Shown here: positions 42,383 through 51,250 of the stretch, one piece after another
Numbering within the stretch: the stretch's first letter is position 1
Layout of the letters: each line of letters opens with the position of its first letter
NCBI GenBank assembly: GCA_028871475.1
Contig: JAGWMZ010000012.1
Span: forward strand, 1 to 64,000
Direction: 5' to 3'
DNA: 64,000 nt
DNA from: Sphingomonadales bacterium
Lineage (GTDB): Bacteria; Pseudomonadota; Alphaproteobacteria; Sphingomonadales; Sphingomonadaceae
Notes under the pieces: model-generated
Databases searched by the model: none
Told to the model about the DNA's origin: nothing
Seen by the model: the letters and a program-made list of their open reading frames with translations, nothing else
Made by a program: the position numbers and the translations under genes

Positions 42383-43114
42383 TCAATTCCCGCCCTGAGC
42401 CCGGGCCTGACGCACTTCCTCCTGCGTGATCGGCACGATCTTGATTTCCACGCGGCGGTTGCGCTGGCGTCCCTCCGGCGTTGCGTTATCGGCAATCGGC
42501 ATGGAGGCGCCAAAGCCCTGCGCCCGAACGCGCGCCGCGCTGACCCCGCGAATGGAGAGATAATCGGCCACCGTGCGCGCGCGGTTTTCCGAAAGCACCT
42601 GATTATGCGCCGCCGTGCCGGTGGAATCGGTGTGGCCGTAAACGTCGATCAGGCTGTTGGGATAGTCGTTCAGACTTTGGGCGATCTTGTCCAGCGTGGG
42701 GCGGAATTCGGGATGCAGGGCATAGGAATCGGTGTCGAAGGTCACGCCGTCGGGCAGGTTGACGAGGATCGACTTGCCATCGTCGCTGGCGCGCACATCC
42801 ACACCGCTGCCGGCGGTCTTTTCGCGCAATTCGCGGATCTGCTTGTCCTTGGCATAGCCGATGGAGCCGCCGACCACGCCGCCGATGCCCGCGCCAATGA
42901 TGCGCCCGGTGCCGCCGCCAATGAGGCCGCCGATCAGAATGCCGCCCACCACGCCGGCGCCCGCCCCGATGGCGGTGCGCGACACTTTCCTGTGTCCGGT
43001 GTTGGGGTCGGTCACGCAGCCGGTGGTGGCCAGCGAAAGGGCGGCAAGGGCCGCGATGCCGAGGCGGGCGCTGGCCGGGCGGCGCGTGAGGGAGCTGGCG
43101 CGGGTCATGGTCAT
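42383..43114 (-). CDS. OmpA family lipoprotein (YiaD-like)
   Basis: Outer-membrane lipoprotein that binds peptidoglycan through its C-terminal OmpA domain. The signal sequence ends in a lipobox (LSLATTGC, cysteine near residue 33). A glycine-zipper segment (about 48-86) such as GGILIGGLIGGGTGRIIGAG follows. The OmpA domain (about 125-235) has DVYGHTDSTG and LSENRARTVADYL, which contact diaminopimelate. Length is 243 residues; GAGGAA lies just before the ATG chosen. The leader contains a 9-bp inverted repeat (43132-43140 with 43156-43164). Confidence 0.93.
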   Translation of the reverse strand: MTMTRASSLTRRPASARLGIAALAALSLATTGCVTDPNTGHRKVSRTAIGAGAGVVGGILIGGLIGGGTGRIIGAGIGGVVGGSIGYAKDKQIRELREKTAGSGVDVRASDDGKSILVNLPDGVTFDTDSYALHPEFRPTLDKIAQSLNDYPNSLIDVYGHTDSTGTAAHNQVLSENRARTVADYLSIRGVSAARVRAQGFGASMPIADNATPEGRQRNRRVEIKIVPITQEEVRQARAQGGN

Positions 43115-43300
43115 CGTTCCTCTGTGACAGGATGGCCGGATCGAGGCGTCGCTGCTCCGGCCATATGCTTGACGTGTCGCAGGATGTATCACGCAGTTTT
43201 CCTGAACGACAACTGCACGGGCCGGGTTATGAACGGCCTTGGCGGCGCGGATGAACACGTTACCCACCCCCTTCGCGCTTGCGGGGAAAGCTGTTAGAGA

Positions 43301-44626
43301 GTGGTTATTGTGACAAGTTTTCCCTGGACAGATGTGCTGGTGATCTTGGGGCTGGTCGTGCTCAACGGCCTGTTTTCCATGTCGGAACTGGCGATCGTAT
43401 CGGCCCGCCCGGCGCGGCTGAAGCTCTTGATCGAACGCGGAAATCGCGGTGCGCGCGCGGCTTTGGCCCTGGCCGAGGACCCGGGCAAGCTGCTCTCCAC
43501 AGCGCAGATCGGCATCACGCTGATCGCCCTTTTGACCGGCGCCTTTTCCGAGGCCAGTCTTGGCGCGCCGGTTGGTCAGCGGCTGGAGGGGCTGGGGCTG
43601 CCGCCACGCTTTGCCGATCAGGCCGGGTCGGCGCTGGTGCTGTGCGTAACAACATTTATCAGCCTGATCATTGGCGAACTGGTGCCCAAGCAACTGGCGC
43701 TGCGTCTGGCCGAGCCGGTCGCCTGCCTGGCCGCGCCGGTGATGGCGCTGCTGGCGCGCTGGACCGCGCCATTGGTCTGGGTGCTGGACCGCAGCTCGCA
43801 GGGGTTGCTGCGGCTGGTGGGCGTGCAGAGCAATGACGAACCCAGCGTGACCGAGGAAGAGCTGCATCTGATGTTCGCCGAGGCGACCAAATCGGGCGTG
43901 CTCGAGGAGGAGGAGCGCGAGATCATGACCGGCATCATGCGCCTGGCCGGGCGCCCGGTGCGCGAGGTGATGACGCCGCGCAAGCAGATCGACTGGATCG
44001 ACCTCAACGCCACCGAGTCCGATATTCGCCGCCGCATCAACAGCACCCCCCATTCGCTGCTCGCCGTGGGCGATGGCTCGCCCGACACGATCATGGGCGT
44101 GGTCAAGGTGCGCGAGATTCTGGCCGATTTGCTGGCGGGGCGGGTGGTGCGCATCGATGCGCTGATGAAAAAGGCCGAAATCATTCCCGACCAGCTCGAT
44201 GCGATGGACGCGCTGCGCATCCTCCAGCAATCGGGCGTGTCGATGGCGCTGGTGCATGACGAATACGGCCATCTGGAAGGCGTGGTGACGCCCGCTGACC
44301 TGCTTTCGGCCATTGTTGGCGTTTTCGTCAGCCATCAGGACGATGGCGATGGTCCGATGATCGTCGAGCGGCGCGATGGCAGCCTGCTGATCGCCGGATC
44401 GCTGCCTGCCAATGAACTGGGTCGTCGCCTTGACATCGACCTGCCCGAGCATCGCGATTATGCGACCACGGCTGGTTTTGCCCTGTCCGTTTTGAAGCGC
44501 CTGCCCGATGAAGGGGATATTTTCGAGGTGCCGGGCTGGCGTTTCGAGATCGTCGATATGGATGGGCGCAAGATCGACAAGCTGTTGGTGAGCAAAGTGG
44601 TGCAGGTGGAAGAGGCAGAAGGGTAG
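43301..44626 (+). CDS. CNNM/CorC-type hemolysin family membrane protein
   Basis: Membrane protein of 441 residues of the CNNM/CorB-like (historically hemolysin or TlyC) family. The N-terminal DUF21 domain has four hydrophobic segments with LNGLFSMSELAIVSARPARL. Two CBS domains follow, starting near PVREVMTPRKQIDW and VSMALVHDEYGHLEGVVT, then a CorC_HlyC transporter-associated domain with ELGRRLDIDLPEH. Relatives transport magnesium or cobalt; hemolysis is not expected. The start is GTG, with a second GTG three codons later as an alternative. Confidence 0.92.
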   Translation: MVIVTSFPWTDVLVILGLVVLNGLFSMSELAIVSARPARLKLLIERGNRGARAALALAEDPGKLLSTAQIGITLIALLTGAFSEASLGAPVGQRLEGLGLPPRFADQAGSALVLCVTTFISLIIGELVPKQLALRLAEPVACLAAPVMALLARWTAPLVWVLDRSSQGLLRLVGVQSNDEPSVTEEELHLMFAEATKSGVLEEEEREIMTGIMRLAGRPVREVMTPRKQIDWIDLNATESDIRRRINSTPHSLLAVGDGSPDTIMGVVKVREILADLLAGRVVRIDALMKKAEIIPDQLDAMDALRILQQSGVSMALVHDEYGHLEGVVTPADLLSAIVGVFVSHQDDGDGPMIVERRDGSLLIAGSLPANELGRRLDIDLPEHRDYATTAGFALSVLKRLPDEGDIFEVPGWRFEIVDMDGRKIDKLLVSKVVQVEEAEG

Positions 44627-44637
44627 AAGGCAGATGA

Positions 44638-44693
44638 TGCGAGGGCCCTTAGGCGTGCGCTTGTCGCACGCGACAAGCTGGGGTGCCCTGGCA
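44638..44693. repeat. long REP variant with inner hairpin (copy 1)
   Basis: TGCGAGGGC at the left and GCCCTGGCA at the right (one mismatch), enclosing about 38 bases with the inner arms GCGTGCG and CGCACGC. Its reverse complement is nearly identical to the element at 48687-48741, so the two copies are in opposite orientation. Confidence 0.75.
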
Positions 44694-44720
44694 TCGTCCC
44701 TTCTTTCAAACTCCCCATAA

Positions 44721-44761
44721 ACAAAACCGCCCGCGCAAGGCTGAAACCTTGACGCGGGCGG
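44721..44761 (-). terminator. terminator of the lspA-DUF3035 end of the operon
   Basis: CCGCCCGCG 44727-44735 pairs with CGCGGGCGG 44753-44761 and AGG/CCT pair inside. Read on the minus strand it is followed by TTTTGTTT. Confidence 0.85.
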
Positions 44762-44787
44762 CATTGCAAACAGCCTATCGCACGGTG

Positions 44788-45195
44788 TTACTTGCCCGTG
44801 CTCACCTGAGCTTCGCGGCCGTTGCCTTCCGGCGCGGCGACGATGTCGCGGGTGATGTCGTTCTTGTCGACGGTGTTGGTCTTGGGGTCGCCCACGGTCG
44901 AGCGGATGCCCGCATCGGCGGTGCCGGCCTTGCGCAGCGCGGCGGTTTCGACGGGGCTCCTGCCGGCCTCGCCGCCGAACATGGCGGCCAGCGCGTCCTG
45001 CTGGGCGCTGCGCTGGGCAGGGCGGGGCGCGCCGGGGGTGGGCGGGGTCAGCGCGAAGTCGGGCGGAATGTAGAGCGGGGCCTGGCGCTGCACGGCGAAT
45101 TCATCGGGGCGAACGCGGGCGAACAGGCGGTCGGTGCAGCCCGAGAGCAGCGTGGTGATGGCGCTCGCCAGAAGGATGGCGGTGGACTTGCGCAT
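44788..45195 (-). CDS. DUF3035 family lipoprotein
   Basis: Lipoprotein of 135 residues. The signal peptide ends with LLSGC (lipobox, cysteine about residue 20). The DUF3035 core has RPDEFAVQRQAPLYIPPDFALTP split over residues 29-51, and a Pro/Ala-rich linker follows. A BamF-like role in outer-membrane protein assembly has been proposed for relatives, but the function is not established. It lies five bases after lspA, which encodes the peptidase that processes lipoproteins, a common neighbour arrangement in alphaproteobacteria. Confidence 0.88.
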   Translation of the reverse strand: MRKSTAILLASAITTLLSGCTDRLFARVRPDEFAVQRQAPLYIPPDFALTPPTPGAPRPAQRSAQQDALAAMFGGEAGRSPVETAALRKAGTADAGIRSTVGDPKTNTVDKNDITRDIVAAPEGNGREAQVSTGK

Positions 45196-45200
45196 GTGGT

Positions 45201-45773
45201 TCAGCTCTCCGTGGCGGTATGGGCGCGATCCTGATGCCCTGCGGCGCGCTTGTCGCCTGAAAGGAAGGATCGGGCAAGGATAATCAGTACGCCAATGGTG
45301 ATGGCGGCATCGGCGAGGTTGAAAATGAGGAAGGGACGGAGGGCGCCGAAATGCAGGTCGGCGTAATCGACCACGAAGCCCAGCGAGGCGCGGTCGCGGA
45401 TGTTGCCCAGCGCCCCGCCCAGGATCATGCCCAGCGCGGCGGTGTCGGCAAAGCGCTTTTCGCGGAAAAGCCAGATGGCGACGAAGAGCGCGATGAGCGC
45501 TGTCACACCCACCAGCCCCCAGCGCTGCATGTCCGAGCCCGCGGTGAACAGGCCGAGCGAGACGCCGTAGTTTTCCTGCCAGGAGAGGCCGAAAAAGGGG
45601 ATGATGGGCAGGTCAGGCGTGGCGGCATCCCACTGGCCGCTGATCAGATGGCGCATATGGATGCCCATCAGGTTGATGGGGTGCACAACCGCCCACTTCA
45701 CCGCCTGATCGGCGGCAAAGGTGAGGGCGGCAACGCCCAGCCCCAACAGGCGGTTGCGCGTGAACAAGCTCAT
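45201..45773 (-). CDS. lspA: lipoprotein signal peptidase (signal peptidase II)
   Basis: Inner-membrane aspartic peptidase that cleaves prolipoprotein signal peptides after lipid attachment. Four hydrophobic segments are present. The catalytic aspartates are in GALGNIRDR and FNLADAAITIG, both intact. Length is 190 residues, slightly long for the family because of a loop with HLISGQWDAATPDLP after helix one. The ATG overlaps the ileS stop by four bases, so translation is coupled. Confidence 0.96.
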   Translation of the reverse strand: MSLFTRNRLLGLGVAALTFAADQAVKWAVVHPINLMGIHMRHLISGQWDAATPDLPIIPFFGLSWQENYGVSLGLFTAGSDMQRWGLVGVTALIALFVAIWLFREKRFADTAALGMILGGALGNIRDRASLGFVVDYADLHFGALRPFLIFNLADAAITIGVLIILARSFLSGDKRAAGHQDRAHTATES

Positions 45774-48622
45774 TCAGCCGCGTCCATGGCCGACACCACC
45801 TGATCACAGCGTGAACACAGGTCGCCATCCTCGGCCACTTCGGGCAGATGGCGCCAGCAGCGGCCGCATTTGTGGGCTTCGGTTTTAGCCACGAGATGTT
45901 GGCTGCCGAGGTGCACCGTTCCTGAAATGAAAATTTCGCTCAAATCGGCAGGGCTGAATTTCCCGGCCACGTAATCCGGCAACGTGACTTCTGCTTGCAA
46001 GCTCGAACCGATTTCCTTGTTCCGGCGAAGTAGTTCCATCTCCTCTAGGACCGCACCACGAACCTTCCGGATCGCGTCCCACTCGATTTGAAGTTGGATT
46101 GAGGCCTGATTTTTGGACGGCACCACCGGCCATTCCAGCAAATGCACGCTCTCACCCGGATAGCGCGCCTGCCACACTTCTTCCGCCGTAAACACCAGCA
46201 CCGGCGCGGCATAGCGGATCAGCGCGTGGAACAGAATGTCCAGCACCGTGCGATAGGCGCGGCGCTTCTCGCTCTCGGGCGCATCGCAATAGAGGCAATC
46301 CTTGCGGATATCGAAGAAGAAGGCCGACAGGTCTTCATTGCAGAAATCTACAGCCGCGCGGACATAGCTGTTGAAGTCGAAATCCGCAGTGGCTTGGCGA
46401 AGCGTGCCATCCAGCCCCGCCAGCAGCGAGAGCACATAGCGCTCCAACTCGGGCATCTGATCGACAGGCAGCTTTTCCGCATCGGTAAAACCATCCAGCG
46501 CGCCCAGCAGATAGCGGAAGGTGTTGCGCAGCTTGCGATACTGGTCGGCAATGCCCTTGAGGATCTCGTCGCCGATGCGGTGATCCTCGGTGTAATCCAC
46601 CGAGAGCGCCCACAGGCGGATGATGTCCGCGCCATAGGTCTCCATCACCTTCAACGGGTCGATGGTGTTGCCCAGCGACTTCGACATCTTGAAGCCCTTG
46701 GCGTCCATGGTGAAACCATGGGTCAGCACCGCCTTGTAGGGCGCATGGCCGCGCGTGGCGCAGCTTTCCAGCAGGCTCGACTGGAACCAGCCGCGATGCT
46801 GGTCGCTGCCTTCCAGATAAAGGTCGGCATGGGGGCCGGTGTAGCCTTCCGGGCGCAGCAGATCGGGCCAGCGGCCCGATTCCAGCACGAAGGCATGGGT
46901 GCTGCCCGAATCGAACCACACGTCGAGAATGTCGGTGACGCGCTCGTAATCCTCGGCCTTGTAGTCTGCGCCGAGATAGTCCTGCGCGCGCTCATCGTCC
47001 CAGGCATCCACACCCTCGGCCTGGATGCCAGCGATGATGCGGGCGTTGACGGCAGGGTCATTGAGATACTGGCCCGTCTTGCGGTCCACAAACAGGGTGA
47101 TCGGCACGCCCCAGGCGCGCTGGCGGGAGAGAACCCAGTCGGGGCGCCCTTCCACCATGGCGCCAATGCGGTTGCGGCCCTTTTCGGGGACGAAGCGCGT
47201 GTCGGCAATGGCCTGCATGGCCTTTTCGCGCAGGGTGGGCGCGCCGCGATCCATCGGCACGAACCACTGCGGCGTGCAGCGGAAGATCACCTTGGCCTTG
47301 GAGCGCCACGAATGGGGGTAGGAATGCTTGTAGTCCGCGCTGGCCGCCAGCAGGCCGCCGGCTTCCCGCAAAGCGGTGCAGATGGGGCCGTCGGGCGCGT
47401 TGAACTTGGGGTTGATGACCGAGCCTTCGCCGCCCAGCCACGGCCAGTCGGCGCGATATTTGCCATCGCCCTCGACGGCGAAGACCGGCTCGATGCCATG
47501 GGCCTTGCACAGCAGGAAGTCGTCCTCGCCATGGTCAGGCGCCATGTGGACGAGGCCGGTGCCGGACTCGGTGGTGACGAAATCGCCCGCGAGGAAGGGA
47601 CGGGGCTTGATGAAGAAGGTGCTCTCGGGGAACTGCGCCGCCATGGGGTGGCGGGCGAGAGTGCCGGCGAGGTCGGAACCTTTAAAGGTCTTCCGCACAA
47701 ACCCCGGAGCCATGTCTATTTCTGTGCGTTCTTGGAAGGCCGCGAGCAGAGGTTTAGCCACCAAATACAAATATGGTGTCATCATGGGCACGGACTGCCC
47801 GGGCTGCAAAAATTGCGCTACGCTTCTGGTGGTCTCAACCAGCACATACTCAACCTCCGGCCCATAGGCCAAAGCCTGATTGGCCGGGATCGTCCAGGGC
47901 GTTGTCGTCCAGATCACCGCATAGGCGCCGACCAGCTCGGCAATCGGCGATTCCGTGATCTCGAACGCCACGTCGATCTGGGTCGAGGTGATGTCCTCAT
48001 ACTCGACCTCGGCCTCGGCCAGCGCGGTCTTTTCCACCGGTGACCACATCACCGGCTTGGCCCCGCGATAAAGCTGGCCGCTCTCGGCAAACTTCAGCAG
48101 TTCGGTGACGATGCCCGCCTCGGCAGCGAAATCCATGGTGAGATAGGGATGATCCCAATCGCCATTCACGCCCAGGCGCTTCAATTGCTCACGCTGGGCG
48201 TCCACCCATGTGCGGGCATAGGCGCGGCATTCGGCGCGGAATTCCTTGGCGGGAACCTCGTCCTTGTTGCGCTTCTTCTTGCGATACTCTTCCTCGACCT
48301 TCCACTCGATGGGCAGGCCGTGGCAGTCCCAGCCGGGCACATAGGGCGCGTCCTTGCCCAGCAGGCTCTGCGTGCGTACCACCATGTCCTTCAGGATGTG
48401 GTTCAGCGCATGGCCGATGTGCATGTTGCCATTGGCATAGGGCGGGCCATCATGCAGAATGAACTTCTCGCGATCCGCGCGCGCATCGCGCAGCTTGCGG
48501 TAAAGGTCCTGATCCTGCCAGCCCTTCAGAATGCCGGGCTCCTTCTGGGGGAGGCCCGCCTTCATGGGGAAATCAGTCTTCGGCAGGAAGACGGTCGGTC
48601 GGAAGTCACGCTTTTCGGTCAT
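45770..48622 (-). CDS. ileS: isoleucyl-tRNA synthetase
   Basis: Class I synthetase that charges tRNA-Ile, with an editing (CP1) domain. The HIGH motif is HIGHALNH and KMSKS is in GFKMSKSLGNT. The C-terminal zinc-binding part is CGRCWRHLPEVAEDGDLCSRC. Length is 950 residues from the ATG before TEKRDFRP. Two stretches use codons rare in the rest of the gene and its neighbours: about 47690-47870 in the editing domain (AGA, ATA, CCA, ACA, TTT) and about 45884-46140 near the end (CTA, CTT, TCA, GGA, ATT). The reading frame is intact throughout. Recombination with a foreign allele could explain these stretches. Confidence 0.96.
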   Translation of the reverse strand: MTEKRDFRPTVFLPKTDFPMKAGLPQKEPGILKGWQDQDLYRKLRDARADREKFILHDGPPYANGNMHIGHALNHILKDMVVRTQSLLGKDAPYVPGWDCHGLPIEWKVEEEYRKKKRNKDEVPAKEFRAECRAYARTWVDAQREQLKRLGVNGDWDHPYLTMDFAAEAGIVTELLKFAESGQLYRGAKPVMWSPVEKTALAEAEVEYEDITSTQIDVAFEITESPIAELVGAYAVIWTTTPWTIPANQALAYGPEVEYVLVETTRSVAQFLQPGQSVPMMTPYLYLVAKPLLAAFQERTEIDMAPGFVRKTFKGSDLAGTLARHPMAAQFPESTFFIKPRPFLAGDFVTTESGTGLVHMAPDHGEDDFLLCKAHGIEPVFAVEGDGKYRADWPWLGGEGSVINPKFNAPDGPICTALREAGGLLAASADYKHSYPHSWRSKAKVIFRCTPQWFVPMDRGAPTLREKAMQAIADTRFVPEKGRNRIGAMVEGRPDWVLSRQRAWGVPITLFVDRKTGQYLNDPAVNARIIAGIQAEGVDAWDDERAQDYLGADYKAEDYERVTDILDVWFDSGSTHAFVLESGRWPDLLRPEGYTGPHADLYLEGSDQHRGWFQSSLLESCATRGHAPYKAVLTHGFTMDAKGFKMSKSLGNTIDPLKVMETYGADIIRLWALSVDYTEDHRIGDEILKGIADQYRKLRNTFRYLLGALDGFTDAEKLPVDQMPELERYVLSLLAGLDGTLRQATADFDFNSYVRAAVDFCNEDLSAFFFDIRKDCLYCDAPESEKRRAYRTVLDILFHALIRYAAPVLVFTAEEVWQARYPGESVHLLEWPVVPSKNQASIQLQIEWDAIRKVRGAVLEEMELLRRNKEIGSSLQAEVTLPDYVAGKFSPADLSEIFISGTVHLGSQHLVAKTEAHKCGRCWRHLPEVAEDGDLCSRCDQVVSAMDAAE

Positions 48623-48686
48623 ATCGCCGCGTGCCTTAGCGATTGTCGGGGATTCCTGCAAATGTCGGGAGATGAGAAAAGGAAAA

Positions 48687-48741
48687 TGCGAGGGCGCCCC
48701 AGCTTTTCGCGTGCGACAAGCGCACGCTTATGGCCCTCGCA
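48687..48741. repeat. long REP variant with inner hairpin (copy 2)
   Basis: TGCGAGGGC 48687-48695 and GCCCTCGCA 48733-48741 are perfect arms enclosing 37 bases with inner arms GCGTGCG and CGCACGC. It sits between ribF and ileS inside the minus-strand operon. Confidence 0.8.
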
Positions 48742-48751
48742 TCTTCTTCCC

Positions 48752-49681
48752 TTAAACCCCTTCCAGCACCCGCCTTGCCTCATCGCAATCCCGCCCGATC
48801 TGCGCGACAAGGGCATCCATCGAGTCAAACTTCGCCTCCCCGCGCAAGAACGCATGGAAGGCGATGTCGATCTCCTGCCCATAGAGATCGCCGGAAAAAT
48901 CGAAGAAATGCGGTTCGAGCAATTCCTTGGGCGGGTCGAAATGGGGGCGGATGCCGATGTTGGCTGCGCCTTTCACCACGCGCCCATCGGGCAGGCGGCC
49001 GGTGATGGCGTAGATGCCATAGGCCGGGCGCAGATAGTCGCCCAGCGCAAGGTTGGCGGTGGGAAAGCCGATGGTGCGCCCCAGCTTGTCGCCATGTTGG
49101 ACCTGCCCGCGAATGGTGAAGGGGCGGGTGAGCAGGCGGGTGGCGCTAACCGGGTCTGCGGCATGCAGGGCATCGCGGACGCGGCTGGAGGAGATGGTGC
49201 CGCTTTCATCCTCGACCGGCGGCACGGCGCGGGCGCGCAGGCCCACGGTTTCGCCCAGCGTGGCCAGCGTGGCGATGTCGCCCTGCCGGTTCTTGCCGAA
49301 GGTGAAGTCAATGCCCGTGACCACGCCTGCCGCGCCGATCTGGCGGGCGAGAACGTCCTGAACCCAATCCTGCGCGGTGGTGTCGGCAAAGGCGCGGGTG
49401 AAGTGAAACACCAGCATGGCATCGGCGCCGAAAGCGGTGAAAAGCTCTTCGCGCTGGCTGAGCGTGGTGAGGCGGAAGGGTTTGGCATCGGGCGCGAAGA
49501 CGGCGACGGGGTGCGGATCGAAAGTGGCCACGATGCAGGGGCGCCCTTCGGCGCGGGCCCAGGCCAGCGCTTCGCCCACCACGGCCTGATGGCCGGCATG
49601 GAACCCGTCAAAATTGCCCAGCGCGACGATGGCGCCGCGCATGGCTTCGGGGAGGGGCTGGCGTGAATCGAGGCGAATCAT
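48752..49681 (-). CDS. ribF: bifunctional riboflavin kinase/FAD synthetase
   Basis: Converts riboflavin to FMN and then FAD. The N-terminal FAD synthetase domain (about 1-180) has ALGNFDGFHAGHQAVV and ATFDPHPVAVFAPD; the C-terminal kinase domain has GRTIGFPTANL and KGAANIGIRPHFD. Length is 309 residues. It lies ten bases after folA and upstream of ileS and lspA, a gene order shared by many proteobacteria. Confidence 0.96.
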   Translation of the reverse strand: MIRLDSRQPLPEAMRGAIVALGNFDGFHAGHQAVVGEALAWARAEGRPCIVATFDPHPVAVFAPDAKPFRLTTLSQREELFTAFGADAMLVFHFTRAFADTTAQDWVQDVLARQIGAAGVVTGIDFTFGKNRQGDIATLATLGETVGLRARAVPPVEDESGTISSSRVRDALHAADPVSATRLLTRPFTIRGQVQHGDKLGRTIGFPTANLALGDYLRPAYGIYAITGRLPDGRVVKGAANIGIRPHFDPPKELLEPHFFDFSGDLYGQEIDIAFHAFLRGEAKFDSMDALVAQIGRDCDEARRVLEGV

Positions 49682-49690
49682 GGGGCGGGC

Positions 49691-50173
49691 CTATAGATCA
49701 CGCCGCAGGGTGACGAAAGAAAAGCCGGGTCGGCCATCCTTTGGTCCATGGTCCTCGCGCGCCACTTCGCGCCATTCGCGGGCGAGGGGCGGCATATGCG
49801 TGTCGCCCTGCGCATCCAGATTCACCTCGGTCAGTTCGATCCGCGTGGCCAGTGGCATGAAGAGCGCGTAAATTTCCGCGCCGCCCACGATGGCGATCTC
49901 GCCTTCGCCCGCCATGGCCAGCGCCTGTTCCACGCTAAGGGCCACTTCCGCGTCGTCGCGCGCCCAAGCTGTGTCGCGGGTCAGCACGATATGGCGACGT
50001 CCGGGCAGCGGGGCGGGAAAGCTCTCGAAGGTCTTGCGGCCCATGATCATGGGCTTGCCCGTGGTCAGTGCCTTGAAATGCCGCAGATCCGCCGGAAGGT
50101 GCCAGGGCAGGCCATTATCACGCCCGATCACGCCATTGCGCGCCCGCGCATAGATCAGGGCGATCTCCGCCAT
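49691..50173 (-). CDS. folA: dihydrofolate reductase
   Basis: Reduces dihydrofolate to tetrahydrofolate with NADPH; target of trimethoprim. The substrate loop is [19 protein letters not shown], with the active-site aspartate in that segment, and the cofactor part includes [11 protein letters not shown] and [15 protein letters not shown]. Length is 160 residues. It is four bases after purK. A thymidylate synthase gene is not adjacent. Confidence 0.95.
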   Translation of the reverse strand: MAEIALIYARARNGVIGRDNGLPWHLPADLRHFKALTTGKPMIMGRKTFESFPAPLPGRRHIVLTRDTAWARDDAEVALSVEQALAMAGEGEIAIVGGAEIYALFMPLATRIELTEVNLDAQGDTHMPPLAREWREVAREDHGPKDGRPGFSFVTLRRDL

Positions 50174-50176
50174 GGG

Positions 50177-51232
50177 TTACAGCGTCAGCCGTGTCACATG
50201 GCCCATCTTGCGGCCGGGGCGGATCGTGCCCTTGCCATAGAGGTGCAGATGGTTGGCCGGGTCGGACAGGATCGCGGCCCAGTCCTGCGCGCCATCGCCG
50301 ATGATGTTGCGCATCTCCACCTTGCTGGCGGCCAGCGCCGTGCTGCCCAGCGGCAAGCCGCAGATGGCGCGGATGTGGTTTTCGAACTGGCTGGTCACCG
50401 CGCCCTCGATGGTCCAGTGGCCCGAATTATGCACTCGGCAGGCCATTTCATTGAACACCGGGCCTTCGCTGGTGGCGAAGAACTCCACTGCCAGCACGCC
50501 GACATAATCGAGCTTGTCCGCGATGGCGCGGGCCAGGTCGCGGGCGGCGGGCACCTGTGCCTGCAAGGCATCGGGGGCCGGTACGGTGGAGAGCGCGAGA
50601 ATGCCGCTCTCATGCTCGTTCTGCGCTGAATCCCAGAAGCGGATGTCGCCATCGGCCCCGCGCACCAGAATGACCGAAAACTCGCCCGAAAAGCTTACGA
50701 AGCCCTCGTAGATCAGCGGCACATTGGGCAGGTCGATGGCATCGGCATCCGCAGGGGCCATGATGCGCCACTGGCCCTTCCCGTCATAACCATCGCGGCG
50801 GGTTTTCAGAATGCCCGGCGTGCCGATGCGCTCCATCGCGGCGGCGAGATCCGCCCGATTGTCCACCACGGCGAAAGGCGCAGGCCTGCCGCCCAGCGCC
50901 TGCACGAAGCTCTTCTCGCTCACCCGGTCCTGCGCGGTTTCCAGTGCGCGGGGATGGGCCAGCAAGGGGGTGGGGGCAATCGCCGCCAAAGGCCCTGCCG
51001 GCACATTCTCGAATTCATAGGTCACGACGGCGCAGGTCGCGGCAAAGGCGCGCATTGCGGCCGCGTCATCCCATGGCGCGCAGGTGAAGGCGGCGCTCAC
51101 CTCGGCGGCGACCGAATCCTCCTCGGGCGCGTAGATGTGGACGCGATAGCCCATTTGGGCCGCCGCCATCGCCATCATGCGGCCGAGCTGGCCGCCACCG
51201 AGAATACCGATCGTCTCGCCGGGGGGAATCAT
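50177..51232 (-). CDS. purK: 5-(carboxyamino)imidazole ribonucleotide synthase
   Basis: ATP-grasp enzyme that carboxylates AIR in purine synthesis. The nucleotide-binding start is TIGILGGGQLGRMMAMAA, with KTRRDGYDGKGQWRI and FNEMACRVHNSGHWTIEG as ATP-grasp and active-site parts. Length is 351 residues. It follows purE by 18 bases, the usual purE-purK pairing, so its unstable product is passed on directly. Confidence 0.96.
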   Translation of the reverse strand: MIPPGETIGILGGGQLGRMMAMAAAQMGYRVHIYAPEEDSVAAEVSAAFTCAPWDDAAAMRAFAATCAVVTYEFENVPAGPLAAIAPTPLLAHPRALETAQDRVSEKSFVQALGGRPAPFAVVDNRADLAAAMERIGTPGILKTRRDGYDGKGQWRIMAPADADAIDLPNVPLIYEGFVSFSGEFSVILVRGADGDIRFWDSAQNEHESGILALSTVPAPDALQAQVPAARDLARAIADKLDYVGVLAVEFFATSEGPVFNEMACRVHNSGHWTIEGAVTSQFENHIRAICGLPLGSTALAASKVEMRNIIGDGAQDWAAILSDPANHLHLYGKGTIRPGRKMGHVTRLTL

Positions 51233-51250
51233 CGTGCTCTTCAGGCTTTC

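Noticed and set aside
43115..44764. Upstream extension of the OmpA-like frame across the CorC-like gene on the minus strand
   Set aside because: The lipoprotein signal and a Shine-Dalgarno site fix the start at 43114, and the extension is antisense to a clear membrane protein gene.
46142..48043. Long open frame on the plus strand opposite ileS
   Set aside because: It is the antisense of a complete isoleucyl-tRNA synthetase and has the typical Ala/Gly/His-rich shadow composition.
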